This document shows, one piece after another, positions 17,428 through 26,640 of a stretch of DNA of 64,000 nucleotides; position 1 is the first letter of the stretch, and every line of letters starts with the position of its first letter. The stretch comes from Dactylosporangium fulvum. Its GTDB lineage: Bacteria > Actinomycetota > Actinomycetes > Mycobacteriales > Micromonosporaceae. The DNA lies in NCBI RefSeq assembly GCF_025137375.1, contig NZ_CP073720.1, forward strand, positions 7,216,501 through 7,280,500, given 5' to 3'. Made by a program: the position numbers and the translations under genes. Under the pieces are notes generated by a model that saw only the letters and a program-made list of their open reading frames with translations, was not told where the DNA came from and made no database searches.

Positions 17428-18146
17428 CCATCTTGTCCCTTGTCGACGTCCGGAAAGAGTACCCCGGTGGCGTCGTGGCCCTCGACGGCGTTTCGCTGGA
17501 CGTCAGCCCGGGCGAGTTCGTCGCGATCGTCGGCCCGTCCGGCTCCGGCAAGTCCACGATGCTGCACCTCGCCGGCACCCTCGACCGGCCCACCAGCGGC
17601 CGCGTCCAAGTCGCCGGCCACGACGTCGCCCAGCTCGCCGACCGCCGGCTCGCCGGGCTTCGCGCCCGCACCATCGGCTTCGTCTTCCAGCAGTTCCACC
17701 TCGCCGCCGGCGTCTCGGCACTGGACAACGTCGCCGACGGGCTGCTGTATCTCGGCGTGCCGCTGCGGCAGCGCCGCGAGCGCGCACATGCCGCGCTCGA
17801 ACGCGTCGGGCTCGGGCACCGCCTGACCCACCGCCCGCACGAGCTGTCCGGCGGCGAACGGCAACGGGTCGCGATCGCCCGCGCGGTCGTCGGCTCGCCG
17901 CCGCTGCTGCTGGCCGACGAGCCGACCGGAAACCTCGACAGCACCGCCGGCGCCGGCGTCCTGCAACTGCTGCGAGATCTGCACACGGCCGGCACCACGG
18001 TCCTGGTCATCACCCACGACCGCGACCTGGCGGCCGGACTGCCGCGACAGGTCGTCATGCGCGACGGCCGCATCATCGCCGACGCCGACATCCATTCCGG
18101 AACCACGCCTGCCGCCGGTGGGCCGTTCGGAGGTCAGCATGATTGA
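17424..18146 (+). CDS. ABC transporter ATPase, MacB/LolD type
   Basis: 240 aa with Walker A GPSGSGKST, signature LSGGERQRVAIARA, Walker B LLLADEPTGNLD and the switch His in ITHDRD. The Q-loop (GFVFQQFHL) is that of the MacB/LolD/FtsE branch, which powers mechanotransmission rather than substrate import. GTG start in a 4-bp overlap with the adaptor gene. It pairs with the FtsX-type permease that follows. Confidence 0.93.
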   Translation: MTILSLVDVRKEYPGGVVALDGVSLDVSPGEFVAIVGPSGSGKSTMLHLAGTLDRPTSGRVQVAGHDVAQLADRRLAGLRARTIGFVFQQFHLAAGVSALDNVADGLLYLGVPLRQRRERAHAALERVGLGHRLTHRPHELSGGERQRVAIARAVVGSPPLLLADEPTGNLDSTAGAGVLQLLRDLHTAGTTVLVITHDRDLAAGLPRQVVMRDGRIIADADIHSGTTPAAGGPFGGQHD

Positions 18147-19371
18147 CCACCGGCCCGCGCGACAGCGCCAGCGGGACAGCAAACTGCGGCCGGCCCGGCT
18201 GCGGCCGCTCGACGTGGCCCGCGTCGGCGCGATCGGCCTGCGCACCCGCCCCGTGCGCGCCGCGCTGTCCGCGCTCGGCATCGCCATCGGCATCGCTGCG
18301 ATGGTCGCTGTCGTCGGCATCACCGCCTCCAGCCGGCTCGACCTGGCTCAGCGCCTCGAGCGCTACGGCACGAACCTGCTGACCGTGACCCCGGGCGTCG
18401 ACCTGAAGGGCGACCAGGCACGGCTACCCGCCGAGGCGGTCGACATGGTCGCCCGCATCCCCGAGGTCGAACACGTCTCCGCCACCGGCAAGGTGAACAC
18501 CACCGTGTACCGGACCGACCGCGTCCCCGCGGCCAACACCAACGGCATCGCGGTACTCGCCGCCCGGACGGACCTGCGCGCCCCCGTCGGTGCGACGCTC
18601 GCCGACGGTGCCTGGCTCAACACGGCGACCGAGCGCACCACCGCGGTCGTGCTCGGTGCCACCGCCGCCCGATACCTGGGCATCCACACTGCCGGCCCGG
18701 ACGTGCGGGTCTGGCTCGGCGGGCAATGGTTCACGGTCATCGGCATCCTGGCCCCGGTGCCGCTGGCAGCGGAGCTCGACACCGCCGTCTTCGTCGGCTG
18801 GCCCGTCGCCCGCGACGAACTCGGCTTCGACGGGTACATGAGCACTCTGTACACCCGGATCGCGCCGAACGCGGTCGACGACGTACGCGCGAAGCTGGGC
18901 CGCACAGTGAGCCCCGAGCACCCCAACGAGGTCCGCGTCGAACGTCCCTCCGACGCCCTGCGCGTCAAAGAGGCCGCCGATCAGACCTTCACCGCGTTGC
19001 TGCTCGGCCTCGGCGCGGTCGCCCTGCTCGTCGGCGGCGTCGGCGTCGCCAACACCATGATCATCTCGGTGCTCGAACGCCGCGGAGAAATCGGCTGGCG
19101 CCGCGCACTCGGCGCCACCAAAGGCCAGATCCGCATCCAGTTCCTCACCGAGGCACTGCTGCTGTCCGCCCTCGGCGGCGCCGGCGGCGTCCTCCTCGGC
19201 GTCGCCGTCACCACCAGCTACGCCCTGACCCAGGGCTGGCCGGTCACCGTGCCCGGCTGGGCCCAGGCCACCGCCGTCGCGGCCACCCTCGTCATCGGCG
19301 GCATCGCCGGCCTCTACCCGGCCATCCGCGCCGCCCGCCTCGCACCCACCGAAGCACTCGCCGTACCGTGA
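18139..19371 (+). CDS. FtsX/MacB-type ABC permease
   Basis: 410 aa from ATG 18139 (GGAGGT SD about 5 nt upstream; 8-bp overlap with the ATPase gene). Topology is MacB-like: one TM segment near residues 45-65, a large extracellular domain (about 70-280), then three TM segments. The conserved GGVGVANTMIISVLERRGEIG and GATKGQIRIQFLTEALLLS follow the first of these. The set lipoprotein-adaptor-ATPase-permease, divergent from a kinase/regulator pair, suggests inducible export of or defence against an antimicrobial or lipid. Substrate unknown. Confidence 0.92.
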   Translation: MIDHRPARQRQRDSKLRPARLRPLDVARVGAIGLRTRPVRAALSALGIAIGIAAMVAVVGITASSRLDLAQRLERYGTNLLTVTPGVDLKGDQARLPAEAVDMVARIPEVEHVSATGKVNTTVYRTDRVPAANTNGIAVLAARTDLRAPVGATLADGAWLNTATERTTAVVLGATAARYLGIHTAGPDVRVWLGGQWFTVIGILAPVPLAAELDTAVFVGWPVARDELGFDGYMSTLYTRIAPNAVDDVRAKLGRTVSPEHPNEVRVERPSDALRVKEAADQTFTALLLGLGAVALLVGGVGVANTMIISVLERRGEIGWRRALGATKGQIRIQFLTEALLLSALGGAGGVLLGVAVTTSYALTQGWPVTVPGWAQATAVAATLVIGGIAGLYPAIRAARLAPTEALAVP

Positions 19372-19396
19372 CATCTTGCCCTTACACCGCGTGCGC

Positions 19397-19415
19397 CGGC
19401 CGCTTCCAGCGGCCG
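19397..19415. terminator. Hairpin terminator between converging genes
   Basis: CGGCCGCT (19397-19404), loop TCC, AGCGGCCG (19408-19415): an exact 8-bp GC-rich stem 25 bp after the permease stop and before the end of the opposing oxygenase operon. Confidence 0.55.
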
Positions 19416-19469
19416 TCGGACCGGCCCGACGACGTAACGTCGCCGCCGGCAGTGCCGTCCGAACATGGT

Positions 19470-20681
19470 CTACCGGTAGCCGGACGGCGCCGGATGGGTG
19501 CCGTTGACGAAATACCCGCCCAATTCGTGCTGCTTGTAGGCAACAGGGTCGTGAAGGCTGAGGGTGCGCTGATTGCGCCAGAACCGGTCGAGGCCGTGCG
19601 CGGTGGCGGTCGAGCGGGCGCCGGTCAGATCGAAGATGCCTGCGGTGACGGCCAAGCCGACATCGATCGCATTGATACGGGCGGCGGCGATGATCTCGGC
19701 GACCTGAGCGCGCTGGTCGCCGGTCACTTGGTCGCCGAGGCTGTAGAGCCGGGTCAGCGCAGCGTCCGCGCGTTCGGTGAGCGCGGAGACAGCCTGAACG
19801 CGAGCAAGGTATTCGCCGTAGGTCTGGAGGATGAACGGCTCGTGGTTGCCGTGCTCGACCAGCGAGTGGTACCAGGGGCGGGTGTGTTGGCGGGTGTAGT
19901 CGGCCGCTTCCAGCAAGGCCCCTTCGGCGGTACCGAGGTGGAGAACGCTGAAGAGCAGCTGGAAGTTGAGGACGGCCAACGACCAGATCGGGGCCGGCGG
20001 CTGATCGAGCGGGCCGAACGCGGCGAGATACGAATTCACCGGCACGTCGTTGAGCGTGACCGCGCGACTGGCGGTGAGGCGCTGGCCCAGCACATCCCAG
20101 GTCCCCGTGAACTCGATCTCGGGGGCGCGGGGGTCGAGGGCGACGATGTGCAGATCCCCGGTGTCGCTGTGCAGGGCCCTGGTGAACAGGCGGTCGCAGA
20201 CCGGCCCTCCGGTGGCGAATCCGGACTCACCGGTGACAACGTGGCCGCCGTCGACCGGGACAAGCTTCGGCAGGCCGAGCCGGGATGTGCCCGGGCTGGC
20301 CCACAGCCACCGGCGCGTGGCGGTCTGACGTAGCTCGTCGCGGGCGGCGTCGGTGCCGAACGACGCAACGATCCTCAGCCATCCGTAGTGGTAGGCGAGA
20401 ATGTGCGCGATCGAGGTGTCGGCACGGGCGATGATCCGTGCCACCTGGACAGCTGCCCGCCACGGAGCGCCCTCGCCGCCGAACGCCTGTGGGATGGTGA
20501 GTCCGAGCAGGCCGTGTTCGCGGATGAGCGCGATTTCCGCGACGGGCTCGGCATTGGCGTGATCGCGACCGACGGCGTCTTTGCGCAGGATGCCGGCGAC
20601 CTCGGTGGCGACCGTGGTCCACCGGTCGAGCTCCGGGTCGTCCGGTGCGGTGGGGTCAGGAATCAGGTCGATGCTGGTCAC
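19470..20681 (-). CDS. Acyl-CoA-dehydrogenase-fold flavin monooxygenase (DszC/SfnB-like), copy 1
   Basis: About 403 aa from GTG 20681, which overlaps the previous stop (GTGA). Helical N-domain (REHGLLGLTIPQAFGGEG), middle beta-domain, and a C-terminal helical domain ending WRNQRTLSLHDPVAYKQHEL, the C-terminal pattern of DszC/SfnB and related flavin monooxygenases. The usual acyl-CoA-dehydrogenase catalytic Glu region is replaced, consistent with FMNH2/O2 chemistry rather than acyl-CoA oxidation. Last gene of the ten-gene operon. Likely role: oxygenation of an organosulfur (or organonitrogen) substrate using the operon's flavin reductase; substrate unknown. Confidence 0.8.
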   Translation of the reverse strand: MTSIDLIPDPTAPDDPELDRWTTVATEVAGILRKDAVGRDHANAEPVAEIALIREHGLLGLTIPQAFGGEGAPWRAAVQVARIIARADTSIAHILAYHYGWLRIVASFGTDAARDELRQTATRRWLWASPGTSRLGLPKLVPVDGGHVVTGESGFATGGPVCDRLFTRALHSDTGDLHIVALDPRAPEIEFTGTWDVLGQRLTASRAVTLNDVPVNSYLAAFGPLDQPPAPIWSLAVLNFQLLFSVLHLGTAEGALLEAADYTRQHTRPWYHSLVEHGNHEPFILQTYGEYLARVQAVSALTERADAALTRLYSLGDQVTGDQRAQVAEIIAAARINAIDVGLAVTAGIFDLTGARSTATAHGLDRFWRNQRTLSLHDPVAYKQHELGGYFVNGTHPAPSGYR

Positions 20682-21877
20682 TTCTTCACTCCAACGATCC
20701 ATGAGTAGCCGGGAGCGGCGTCGTTGAGCACGTGGTCACCGACGGCGCGTTCCTTGTAGATGACCGGGTTGTGGACGGCGAGGGTCCGGGCGTTGCGCCA
20801 ATGCCGGTCGAGGGCCTCCGAACGCCGCACCAGTGATGCTCCGCCCGTCTCGAACAGCAGGTTCGCCGCGCGCAGGACGGTGTCAGCGACGGTGATGTAG
20901 GCCCGCGAGGTAGCGATCTCGGCGTCGTCATACGCGGCCTGCGGCACCTCGCCGTCTGCGCGCAGCCGGTTGATGTGCTCCAGGCGGCCGACAGCGGCGA
21001 GCGTGGTGGCCTCGGCGGCGAACGCAAGGCCCGACAGACGTCCGACGACCTGCTGGACAAGCGGGTCGCTGGCAGGGGTGGCGCCGCTGCCGTGGCTGAA
21101 CACGCGCCGCCGCCCGCGGACATAAGCGGCGGCGTCGCGCACGATCGCGCGGGCGATGCCGCTGAGCGTTGCGAGGTGGACAAGCTGATAAAACGCGATC
21201 ATGTAGTTGGGGCCACGATCGGCATACCAGAACACATCCTCCGGCAGCGTGGCGGCCCCGGTCAGCAGGGTCGTGCCGGACGCGGTGAGCCGCTGGCCGA
21301 ACCCGTCCCAGTCGTCGACCCGGCTCAGACCGGGATCGTCGGCGCGCACCATCGCGAAGCCCTGGTCCTCCTCGCCGCGGCGGGCGAGCACCGCGATCCA
21401 GTCGGCGTAGAGGCTGCCGGTGCTGTAGTGCTTGGCCCCCGTGATGCGCCAGTCGCCGTCGTCGTCGGTGATGGCGGTGGCGACAGTGCCGAGTGCTCCG
21501 TCGCCGGTCTCTGTCACGGCGTTGCCGATAACGGCCCCTTCACCGATCCGGCGCAGCCAGCGCTCCCGGCGGGCGGCATCGGGATCGTGCAGGCGTTCTT
21601 CGGTGATGCCGAAATGGGCGCGCAGTATCTGCGGCAGGTTGGAGTCGGCCTCGCCGAGCTCGATCAGCAGCCGGAACAGGTCGGTTATCGATGCACCGAA
21701 GCCGCCGTACTCCGCCGGGACGCGCACCGCGCCGAACTTGGCGTCGCGCAGCAGGCCAACAGCCTCATGGGCGAGCTCGCGATCCAGCTCCCGCGTTACC
21801 GCACCCTCGGCGATCTTGGCAAAGGTCGGCCGGAACCGGTCGGCGAGCCGCTCATAGGATTCGTCCGAGCGTGTCAC
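20678..21877 (-). CDS. Acyl-CoA-dehydrogenase-fold flavin monooxygenase (DszC/SfnB-like), copy 2
   Basis: 399 aa from GTG 21877, with AGGAGGA a few nt upstream and a GTGA overlap with the DszA-like gene. It shares PAEYGGFGA (N-domain), WRITGAKHYSTGS (middle) and the WRNARTLAVHNPVIYKERAV ending with the DszC/SfnB family. It is clearly different from copy 1 next door (the two align only in motifs), so the pair may be two subunits or two sequential oxygenases rather than a recent duplication. Confidence 0.82.
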   Translation of the reverse strand: MTRSDESYERLADRFRPTFAKIAEGAVTRELDRELAHEAVGLLRDAKFGAVRVPAEYGGFGASITDLFRLLIELGEADSNLPQILRAHFGITEERLHDPDAARRERWLRRIGEGAVIGNAVTETGDGALGTVATAITDDDGDWRITGAKHYSTGSLYADWIAVLARRGEEDQGFAMVRADDPGLSRVDDWDGFGQRLTASGTTLLTGAATLPEDVFWYADRGPNYMIAFYQLVHLATLSGIARAIVRDAAAYVRGRRRVFSHGSGATPASDPLVQQVVGRLSGLAFAAEATTLAAVGRLEHINRLRADGEVPQAAYDDAEIATSRAYITVADTVLRAANLLFETGGASLVRRSEALDRHWRNARTLAVHNPVIYKERAVGDHVLNDAAPGYSWIVGVKK

Positions 21878-23232
21878 TGGTCCTCCTTGAAGGCGCCGCG
21901 GTAGCGGGCCGCCGGGTGTCGTTCGTTGATCAGGTCGCGGCCGAACAGCTTGCGACGGAGGGTGCCGGGCGCGTAGTCGTGCCGGGCGAGGCCTCGTTTG
22001 CGCAGGACGGGCAGGACGTGGTCGATGAAGTCGGTGTAGGAGTCCGGGATACGCCAGTTGACGACGTTGATCCCGTCCACGCCGGCGGCCTGCCACTCTT
22101 GAAGGGTGTCGGCGATCTGTTCGGGCGTGCCGACGATCCGCGCCCGACGGGACAGCAGCGCGGCGAGGTCACCGACCACGGGGACCCGGTCGGTGAAACT
22201 TCGCCGCAGCCATTCGAGGATCCCTTGGCTGCCCTCTGTCTCGACCTCGGACAACGGCGTGTCCGGCGGGTAGACGGTGCCGTCGGCCCGGACACCGAAA
22301 TTCATGTGTGCCAGAAACCCGGCGGCGCTGGCGTACTGCTCGAGGTCCAGTTCGTTGCGGCGGGCCTCTTCCTCGGTACTGCCGATGACAAACGAGATCG
22401 CCTGGAAGAACTTCAGATCGTCCGGGTGGCGGCCCGCTGCCACCGCGAGTCGGCGCGTCTCGGCGATGCCCTCGGCGGCGACCTGTGGCGAGGGGGCGGC
22501 GATGAAGACCGCCTCGGCGTGTGTGGCGGCGAACGCCCGGCCGGCCGGCGACGATCCGGCCTGGAACAGCAGCGGGGTCCGTTGCGGCGAGGGCGAGGGC
22601 AGGTGCGGACCCTCGACGGAGTAGCGCGGACCGTGATGCCTGATCTTATGGATCTTGGAACGGTCGGCGAAGACGCCGCGGTCGCGGTCGCGAAGAAGTG
22701 CGCCATCGTCCCAGGAACCCTCCCACAGCTTGTACACGACATCGACGTATTCCTCCGCCCAGACGTACCGCTCGTCATGCGGGGTGAGTCGCGGCAGCCC
22801 GAAGTTGCGGGCAGCGTTCTCCTGGGTGCCGGTGACGATGTTCCATGCCACGCGTCCACGGGAGATGTGGTCGAGGGTGGAGATCTGACGAGCGAACGTA
22901 AACGGCGGTGTCTGGATGATGCTGCTGGTATATGCGAGACCGAGGTGCTCGGTATTGACCGACAGGGCCGCCAGCAGGACCGCGGGGTCGTTGCTGGGGA
23001 TCTGCAGCCCCTCCCGTGTGTAGACCTCGTAGTCGCCGTCGGCGGGGCCGTACAGTCCGGAAACGTCGGCGAAGAAGATCGCGTCGAAGCGACCGGCCTC
23101 CAACCGGCGGGCAAGGTCGATCCAGACCGCGACGTCGTTGAAGTCGGCCTGTCGGGCGGCGGGATGCCGCCATTGCCCATGCTGGATGTGCGAGGCGGTA
23201 TTCATGACAAAGGCATTAAAAAGCAGGGTCAT
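21874..23232 (-). CDS. LLM-class FMN-dependent monooxygenase (DszA/NtaA/SoxA-like)
   Basis: 452 aa, bacterial luciferase-like TIM barrel. Family landmarks: QHGQWRHPAARQADF near the start, WIDLARRLEAGRFDAIFFAD, DHISRGRVAWNIVTG, PLLFQAGSSPAGRAFAA and the C-terminal SRRARIVGTPEQIADTLQEW. The DszA/NtaA group uses FMNH2 from a separate reductase to open C-S or C-N bonds (DszA acts on dibenzothiophene sulfone, NtaA on nitrilotriacetate). Genomic company of DszC-like and SsuD-like genes favours sulfur. ATG overlaps the ATPase stop (ATGA). Confidence 0.88.
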   Translation of the reverse strand: MTLLFNAFVMNTASHIQHGQWRHPAARQADFNDVAVWIDLARRLEAGRFDAIFFADVSGLYGPADGDYEVYTREGLQIPSNDPAVLLAALSVNTEHLGLAYTSSIIQTPPFTFARQISTLDHISRGRVAWNIVTGTQENAARNFGLPRLTPHDERYVWAEEYVDVVYKLWEGSWDDGALLRDRDRGVFADRSKIHKIRHHGPRYSVEGPHLPSPSPQRTPLLFQAGSSPAGRAFAATHAEAVFIAAPSPQVAAEGIAETRRLAVAAGRHPDDLKFFQAISFVIGSTEEEARRNELDLEQYASAAGFLAHMNFGVRADGTVYPPDTPLSEVETEGSQGILEWLRRSFTDRVPVVGDLAALLSRRARIVGTPEQIADTLQEWQAAGVDGINVVNWRIPDSYTDFIDHVLPVLRKRGLARHDYAPGTLRRKLFGRDLINERHPAARYRGAFKEDQ

Positions 23233-24875
23233 GGCAGGGATCCCTTTCGGACGCTGGCGTCGGCCAGTCGCGGCGCCGCTGCTAGCAGGCGCCGCGTGTA
23301 CGGGTGGCTGGGCTCGGTGAGGACCTGCTCAGTCGGGCCCGCCTCGACGATCTGGCCGCCGGTCATGACCACGACGTCGTCGCTGACGTGCCGCACGACG
23401 CCGAGGTCGTGCGAGATGAACAGATACCCGAGCCCGAACTCGGACTGCAGGTCATCGAGCAGGTCCAGGATCTGGGCCTGGACCAGAACGTCCAGGGCCG
23501 ACACCGGCTCGTCGCAGATGAGGATCTCCGGCCGCGGCGCGAGCGCGCGGGCGATAGCGACCCGCTGGCGCTGGCCGCCCGACAGCCGCGCCGGGCGGTG
23601 GCCGGCGGTCGCCACGGGAAGACCGACAGCGTCGAGCAGTCGCATGATTTCCTTGCGGCTGCCGGCCGGGCGGGTGCTGCGGCCGAGGCTGACAGCGTCC
23701 GCGAGGATCTCCGCGACGGTCATCCTCGGGTCGAACGATCCGAGAGGGTCCTGGTAGATCGCCCCGATCCGGGGACGATCGGGCCGGCGTCGGGACTCGG
23801 CGAGCGTGCTCCACGGCTGTCCACCGAGCCGCACCTCACCCGTGTCGGGCCGGGTCAACCCGAGCACGATCCGCGCCGTGGTGGTCTTGCCCGACCCTGA
23901 CTCGCCCACCAGACCGAGCGTGCGGCCTCGGTGCAGCGCGAAGGAGACGCCGTCGACGGCAAGGCGGTGAGTGCCGTCCGGCAGCGGGTAACGCTTGGTC
24001 AACGCCGTCGCGGTCAGCAGCTCCGCGTCACCGGCCGGCCAAGCCGTAGTTTCCGGTGACGACCGCGGGCCGCCCGTCAGCCTCGTGCCCCGCGGCCGGT
24101 CGGCGGGAATCGCGGCGAGCAGCTGCCGGGTGTACGGGTGCGTGGGAGCGGACAGCACGTCGCGGGCCGGGCCGTATTCGACGATCCCACCTTGCCGCAT
24201 GACCGCGACAGTGTCGGCGACGCGGCTGATCACGGCCAGATCGTGGCTGATCAGCAACAGGCCGGTGCCGGCCTCCTTCAGGCTTAGCAGCAGCTGCAGG
24301 ATCTGATCCTGCACGGTGGCGTCCAGCGCTGTCGTCGGTTCGTCGGCGATGAGCACGGGCGGGTCCAGGGCGATCGCCGAGGCGATGAGCGCGCGCTGGC
24401 GTAGCCCGCCGGACAGTTCGTCGGCGCGCTGCGCTGCGCGGTGTTCGGGCTCGGGCACGCCGGCCGCGACGAGGAGTTCCCGGACGCGTTGCCTGCGGCG
24501 GCGAGCCGGGGTGCCGCGCAGGGCCGCGGCGATCTCCCGGCCCACAGGGCGAAGCGGGTCGAGCGCGACCAGCGCGTCCTGCAGGACGAGACCGACATCG
24601 CGTCCCCGCATCGCCCGCAACGCGCGCCCGGACAGGCCGAGGACATCCCGGCCCAGGACGTGCAGTCGTTGCGCCCGCACCCGGGCCTGCGGTCCGGCCA
24701 GGCCGAGCAACGCCCGGGCGGTCACGCTCTTACCCGATCCGGACTCGCCCACGAGGGCCAAGCACCGGCCGCGCTCGAGGGTGAACGACACCCCGGACAC
24801 GACGTCGGAATCGCCGAACCTGACGTTCAGGTCGCACACGTCCAGGACCGTGTCGGGGTCGGTGGTCTGCGGCAT
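23229..24875 (-). CDS. ABC transporter ATPase with two fused nucleotide-binding domains (DppD-DppF type)
   Basis: About 548 aa from ATG 24875 (GTG 24881, giving a GTGA overlap with the permease stop, is equally possible). Two full ATPase cassettes: Walker A GESGSGKS twice, signatures LSGGLRQRALIASA and LSGGQRQRVAIARA, Walker B LIADEPTTALD and LICDEPVSALD, each followed by LLISHDLAVI or LFISHDLGVV. Peptide/nickel-type importers use two such ATPases, here fused. It energises the DppB/DppC-type pair. Confidence 0.92.
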   Translation of the reverse strand: MPQTTDPDTVLDVCDLNVRFGDSDVVSGVSFTLERGRCLALVGESGSGKSVTARALLGLAGPQARVRAQRLHVLGRDVLGLSGRALRAMRGRDVGLVLQDALVALDPLRPVGREIAAALRGTPARRRRQRVRELLVAAGVPEPEHRAAQRADELSGGLRQRALIASAIALDPPVLIADEPTTALDATVQDQILQLLLSLKEAGTGLLLISHDLAVISRVADTVAVMRQGGIVEYGPARDVLSAPTHPYTRQLLAAIPADRPRGTRLTGGPRSSPETTAWPAGDAELLTATALTKRYPLPDGTHRLAVDGVSFALHRGRTLGLVGESGSGKTTTARIVLGLTRPDTGEVRLGGQPWSTLAESRRRPDRPRIGAIYQDPLGSFDPRMTVAEILADAVSLGRSTRPAGSRKEIMRLLDAVGLPVATAGHRPARLSGGQRQRVAIARALAPRPEILICDEPVSALDVLVQAQILDLLDDLQSEFGLGYLFISHDLGVVRHVSDDVVVMTGGQIVEAGPTEQVLTEPSHPYTRRLLAAAPRLADASVRKGSLP

Positions 24876-24877
24876 GG

Positions 24878-25693
24878 TCACCGTTCCCTGCTGCGTCGTT
24901 GCATGGTGCGGCCGAGGAGGGTCAACGTCGCGGCGGTGAACACAATGAATGCCCCGGGGAAGATCGTCAGCCACCACGCGTTGGTCAGATAGGGCCGGCC
25001 GGCAGCGAGCATCGCGCCCCACTCGGTATTCGGTGGCACAACGCCGAGGCCGAGGAAACTCAGCGAGCAAGCCCACACGACCGCCTGGCCGACGCCGAGC
25101 GTGGCGAGGGCGAACAGCCGGGCGACCACGTTCGGCAGGATGTGGCGGCGCAGCACGGTGGCACGGCTGCGGCCCATGACAACCGCAGCCTCCACATAAC
25201 CGGAGGCGCGAGCGCTGATCATCTGGCTGCGGACGATCCGGGCATAGCCGGGAGCGACCGCGACGCCGACGGCCGCCGCGGACGGGACCACTCCGGCGCC
25301 GAGGACGGCGATCGTCAGCAGCGCTACGAGCAGGACCGGCACGGAGAACAGCACCTCCAGCAGACGCCCGACCGCGTAGTCGGCCAAACGCCCGCCCAGC
25401 CCGGCCAGCGCACCGAGCACAACGGCCAGGCCCAGCCCGATGGCCATCGCAAGAATCCCGATGAGCACCGAGGACTGGGTGCCGTGCAAGACCCGGCTGA
25501 ACGTGTCGCGACCGGACTCGTCCGTGCCGAACCAGTGCACCGCGGAGGGTGCCTGGAACGCCGCCGACGGCTCGATCTCGTAGGGATCGTGCCGCGCGAC
25601 GAGGCCCGGTGCGGCGGCCGCGACGAGCAGTGCGAGCAGCAGCACGATGCCGAGCAGGTCGGCCGGGCGGGCGGCCCGCAGCCGGGCTACCAC
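24878..25693 (-). CDS. Dipeptide/nickel-type ABC permease (DppC-like)
   Basis: 271 aa from GTG 25693 (GGAG 7 nt upstream; 7-bp overlap with the DppB-like gene). It has an N-terminal TM segment, the HWFGTDESGRDTFSRVLHGTQSS signature of DppC/OppC, and the EAA-type loop SGYVEAAVVMGRSRATVLRRHILP. It forms the channel with the DppB-like subunit. Confidence 0.92.
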   Translation of the reverse strand: MVARLRAARPADLLGIVLLLALLVAAAAPGLVARHDPYEIEPSAAFQAPSAVHWFGTDESGRDTFSRVLHGTQSSVLIGILAMAIGLGLAVVLGALAGLGGRLADYAVGRLLEVLFSVPVLLVALLTIAVLGAGVVPSAAAVGVAVAPGYARIVRSQMISARASGYVEAAVVMGRSRATVLRRHILPNVVARLFALATLGVGQAVVWACSLSFLGLGVVPPNTEWGAMLAAGRPYLTNAWWLTIFPGAFIVFTAATLTLLGRTMQRRSRER

Positions 25694-26640
25694 GCCGACG
25701 CTCCGGCACGATGTCCGGAGGCGGCCCGGAGGCGGGGATCCGCGAGCCGGTCCGCGGCCTCGGTGACGAACGTCAGTACCAGATACACCGTCGCGACGAC
25801 CAGTACCACCCCGATGATGACCGGGGAGTCGCCCGCCAGCACGGCGCTGAGCAACGCGCGCCCCAGGCCAGGCCGGGAGAAGAGGGTCTCCACCACCACC
25901 GCCCCACTGATCAGCGAACCGAATGCCCAACCGGAGAGGCTGATCGCGGGCAGCGCCGCATGCCGCAGCGCGTGCACGAGGCGGACCCGGGTCTCCGACT
26001 CGCCTCGGGCCCGCGCCGACAGCGTGAACGGGGCGTCGAGCGCGGCCAGGAACGATTCACGCATCAACTGCCCGAGGAAGCCGGCCAGCGGTAGTGCGAG
26101 ACTCAGCACGGGCAGGACCATGCCGGAGACGCCCGGCGTGCTGATCGGCGGCAGCCAGCCGAGCCCGACGCTGAACACCAGGATGAGCATGCTGCCGAGC
26201 CAGAAATGCGGGACCGCGACCGCAGTGATCTCCAACAGTGACCCGAGTGCGGCGCCGATCCGGCTGTCGCGGGTCGAGGCCAACGCGACCGCCACCGCGA
26301 TCACCCAAGCGACGGCGAGCGACAGGGCCGCCAGCGTGAGCGTTCCGCCGATGGTCTGCCCGATGAGCGTCGTCACCGGGGTCTTCAGCGCGTAGGAGAC
26401 GCCGAGATCGCCCTGCGCCAGGTGGCGCAGCTCGTCGAGGTACCGGACCCACAACGGTCGGTCGAATCCGTATTGCGCACGGATCTGGGCCAGCTGTGCC
26501 GCGGTGGAGCGCGAACCCGGCCCGCCGAGAACGGCCTCGGCGCGATCACCCGGAATCGCCTGTGTCCCCAGAAACGTCAGCGTGACGACCGCCCACAGCA
26601 CGAACACCGTGCCGAGTGCCCTGAGGGCGAGCCGTCGCAT
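25687..26640 (-). CDS. Dipeptide/nickel-type ABC permease (DppB-like)
   Basis: 317 aa with about six TM segments. It starts MRRLALRALGTVFVLWAVVT, contains the PGDRAEAVLGG region after TM1 and an EAA-like loop (TRVRLVHALRHAALPAIS). Its ATG shares a base with the TGA of the substrate-binding gene. Peptide-family importers also carry nickel, opines, glutathione and other small molecules; in this operon the cargo is probably a sulfur-containing organic compound. Confidence 0.92.
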   Translation of the reverse strand: MRRLALRALGTVFVLWAVVTLTFLGTQAIPGDRAEAVLGGPGSRSTAAQLAQIRAQYGFDRPLWVRYLDELRHLAQGDLGVSYALKTPVTTLIGQTIGGTLTLAALSLAVAWVIAVAVALASTRDSRIGAALGSLLEITAVAVPHFWLGSMLILVFSVGLGWLPPISTPGVSGMVLPVLSLALPLAGFLGQLMRESFLAALDAPFTLSARARGESETRVRLVHALRHAALPAISLSGWAFGSLISGAVVVETLFSRPGLGRALLSAVLAGDSPVIIGVVLVVATVYLVLTFVTEAADRLADPRLRAASGHRAGASAW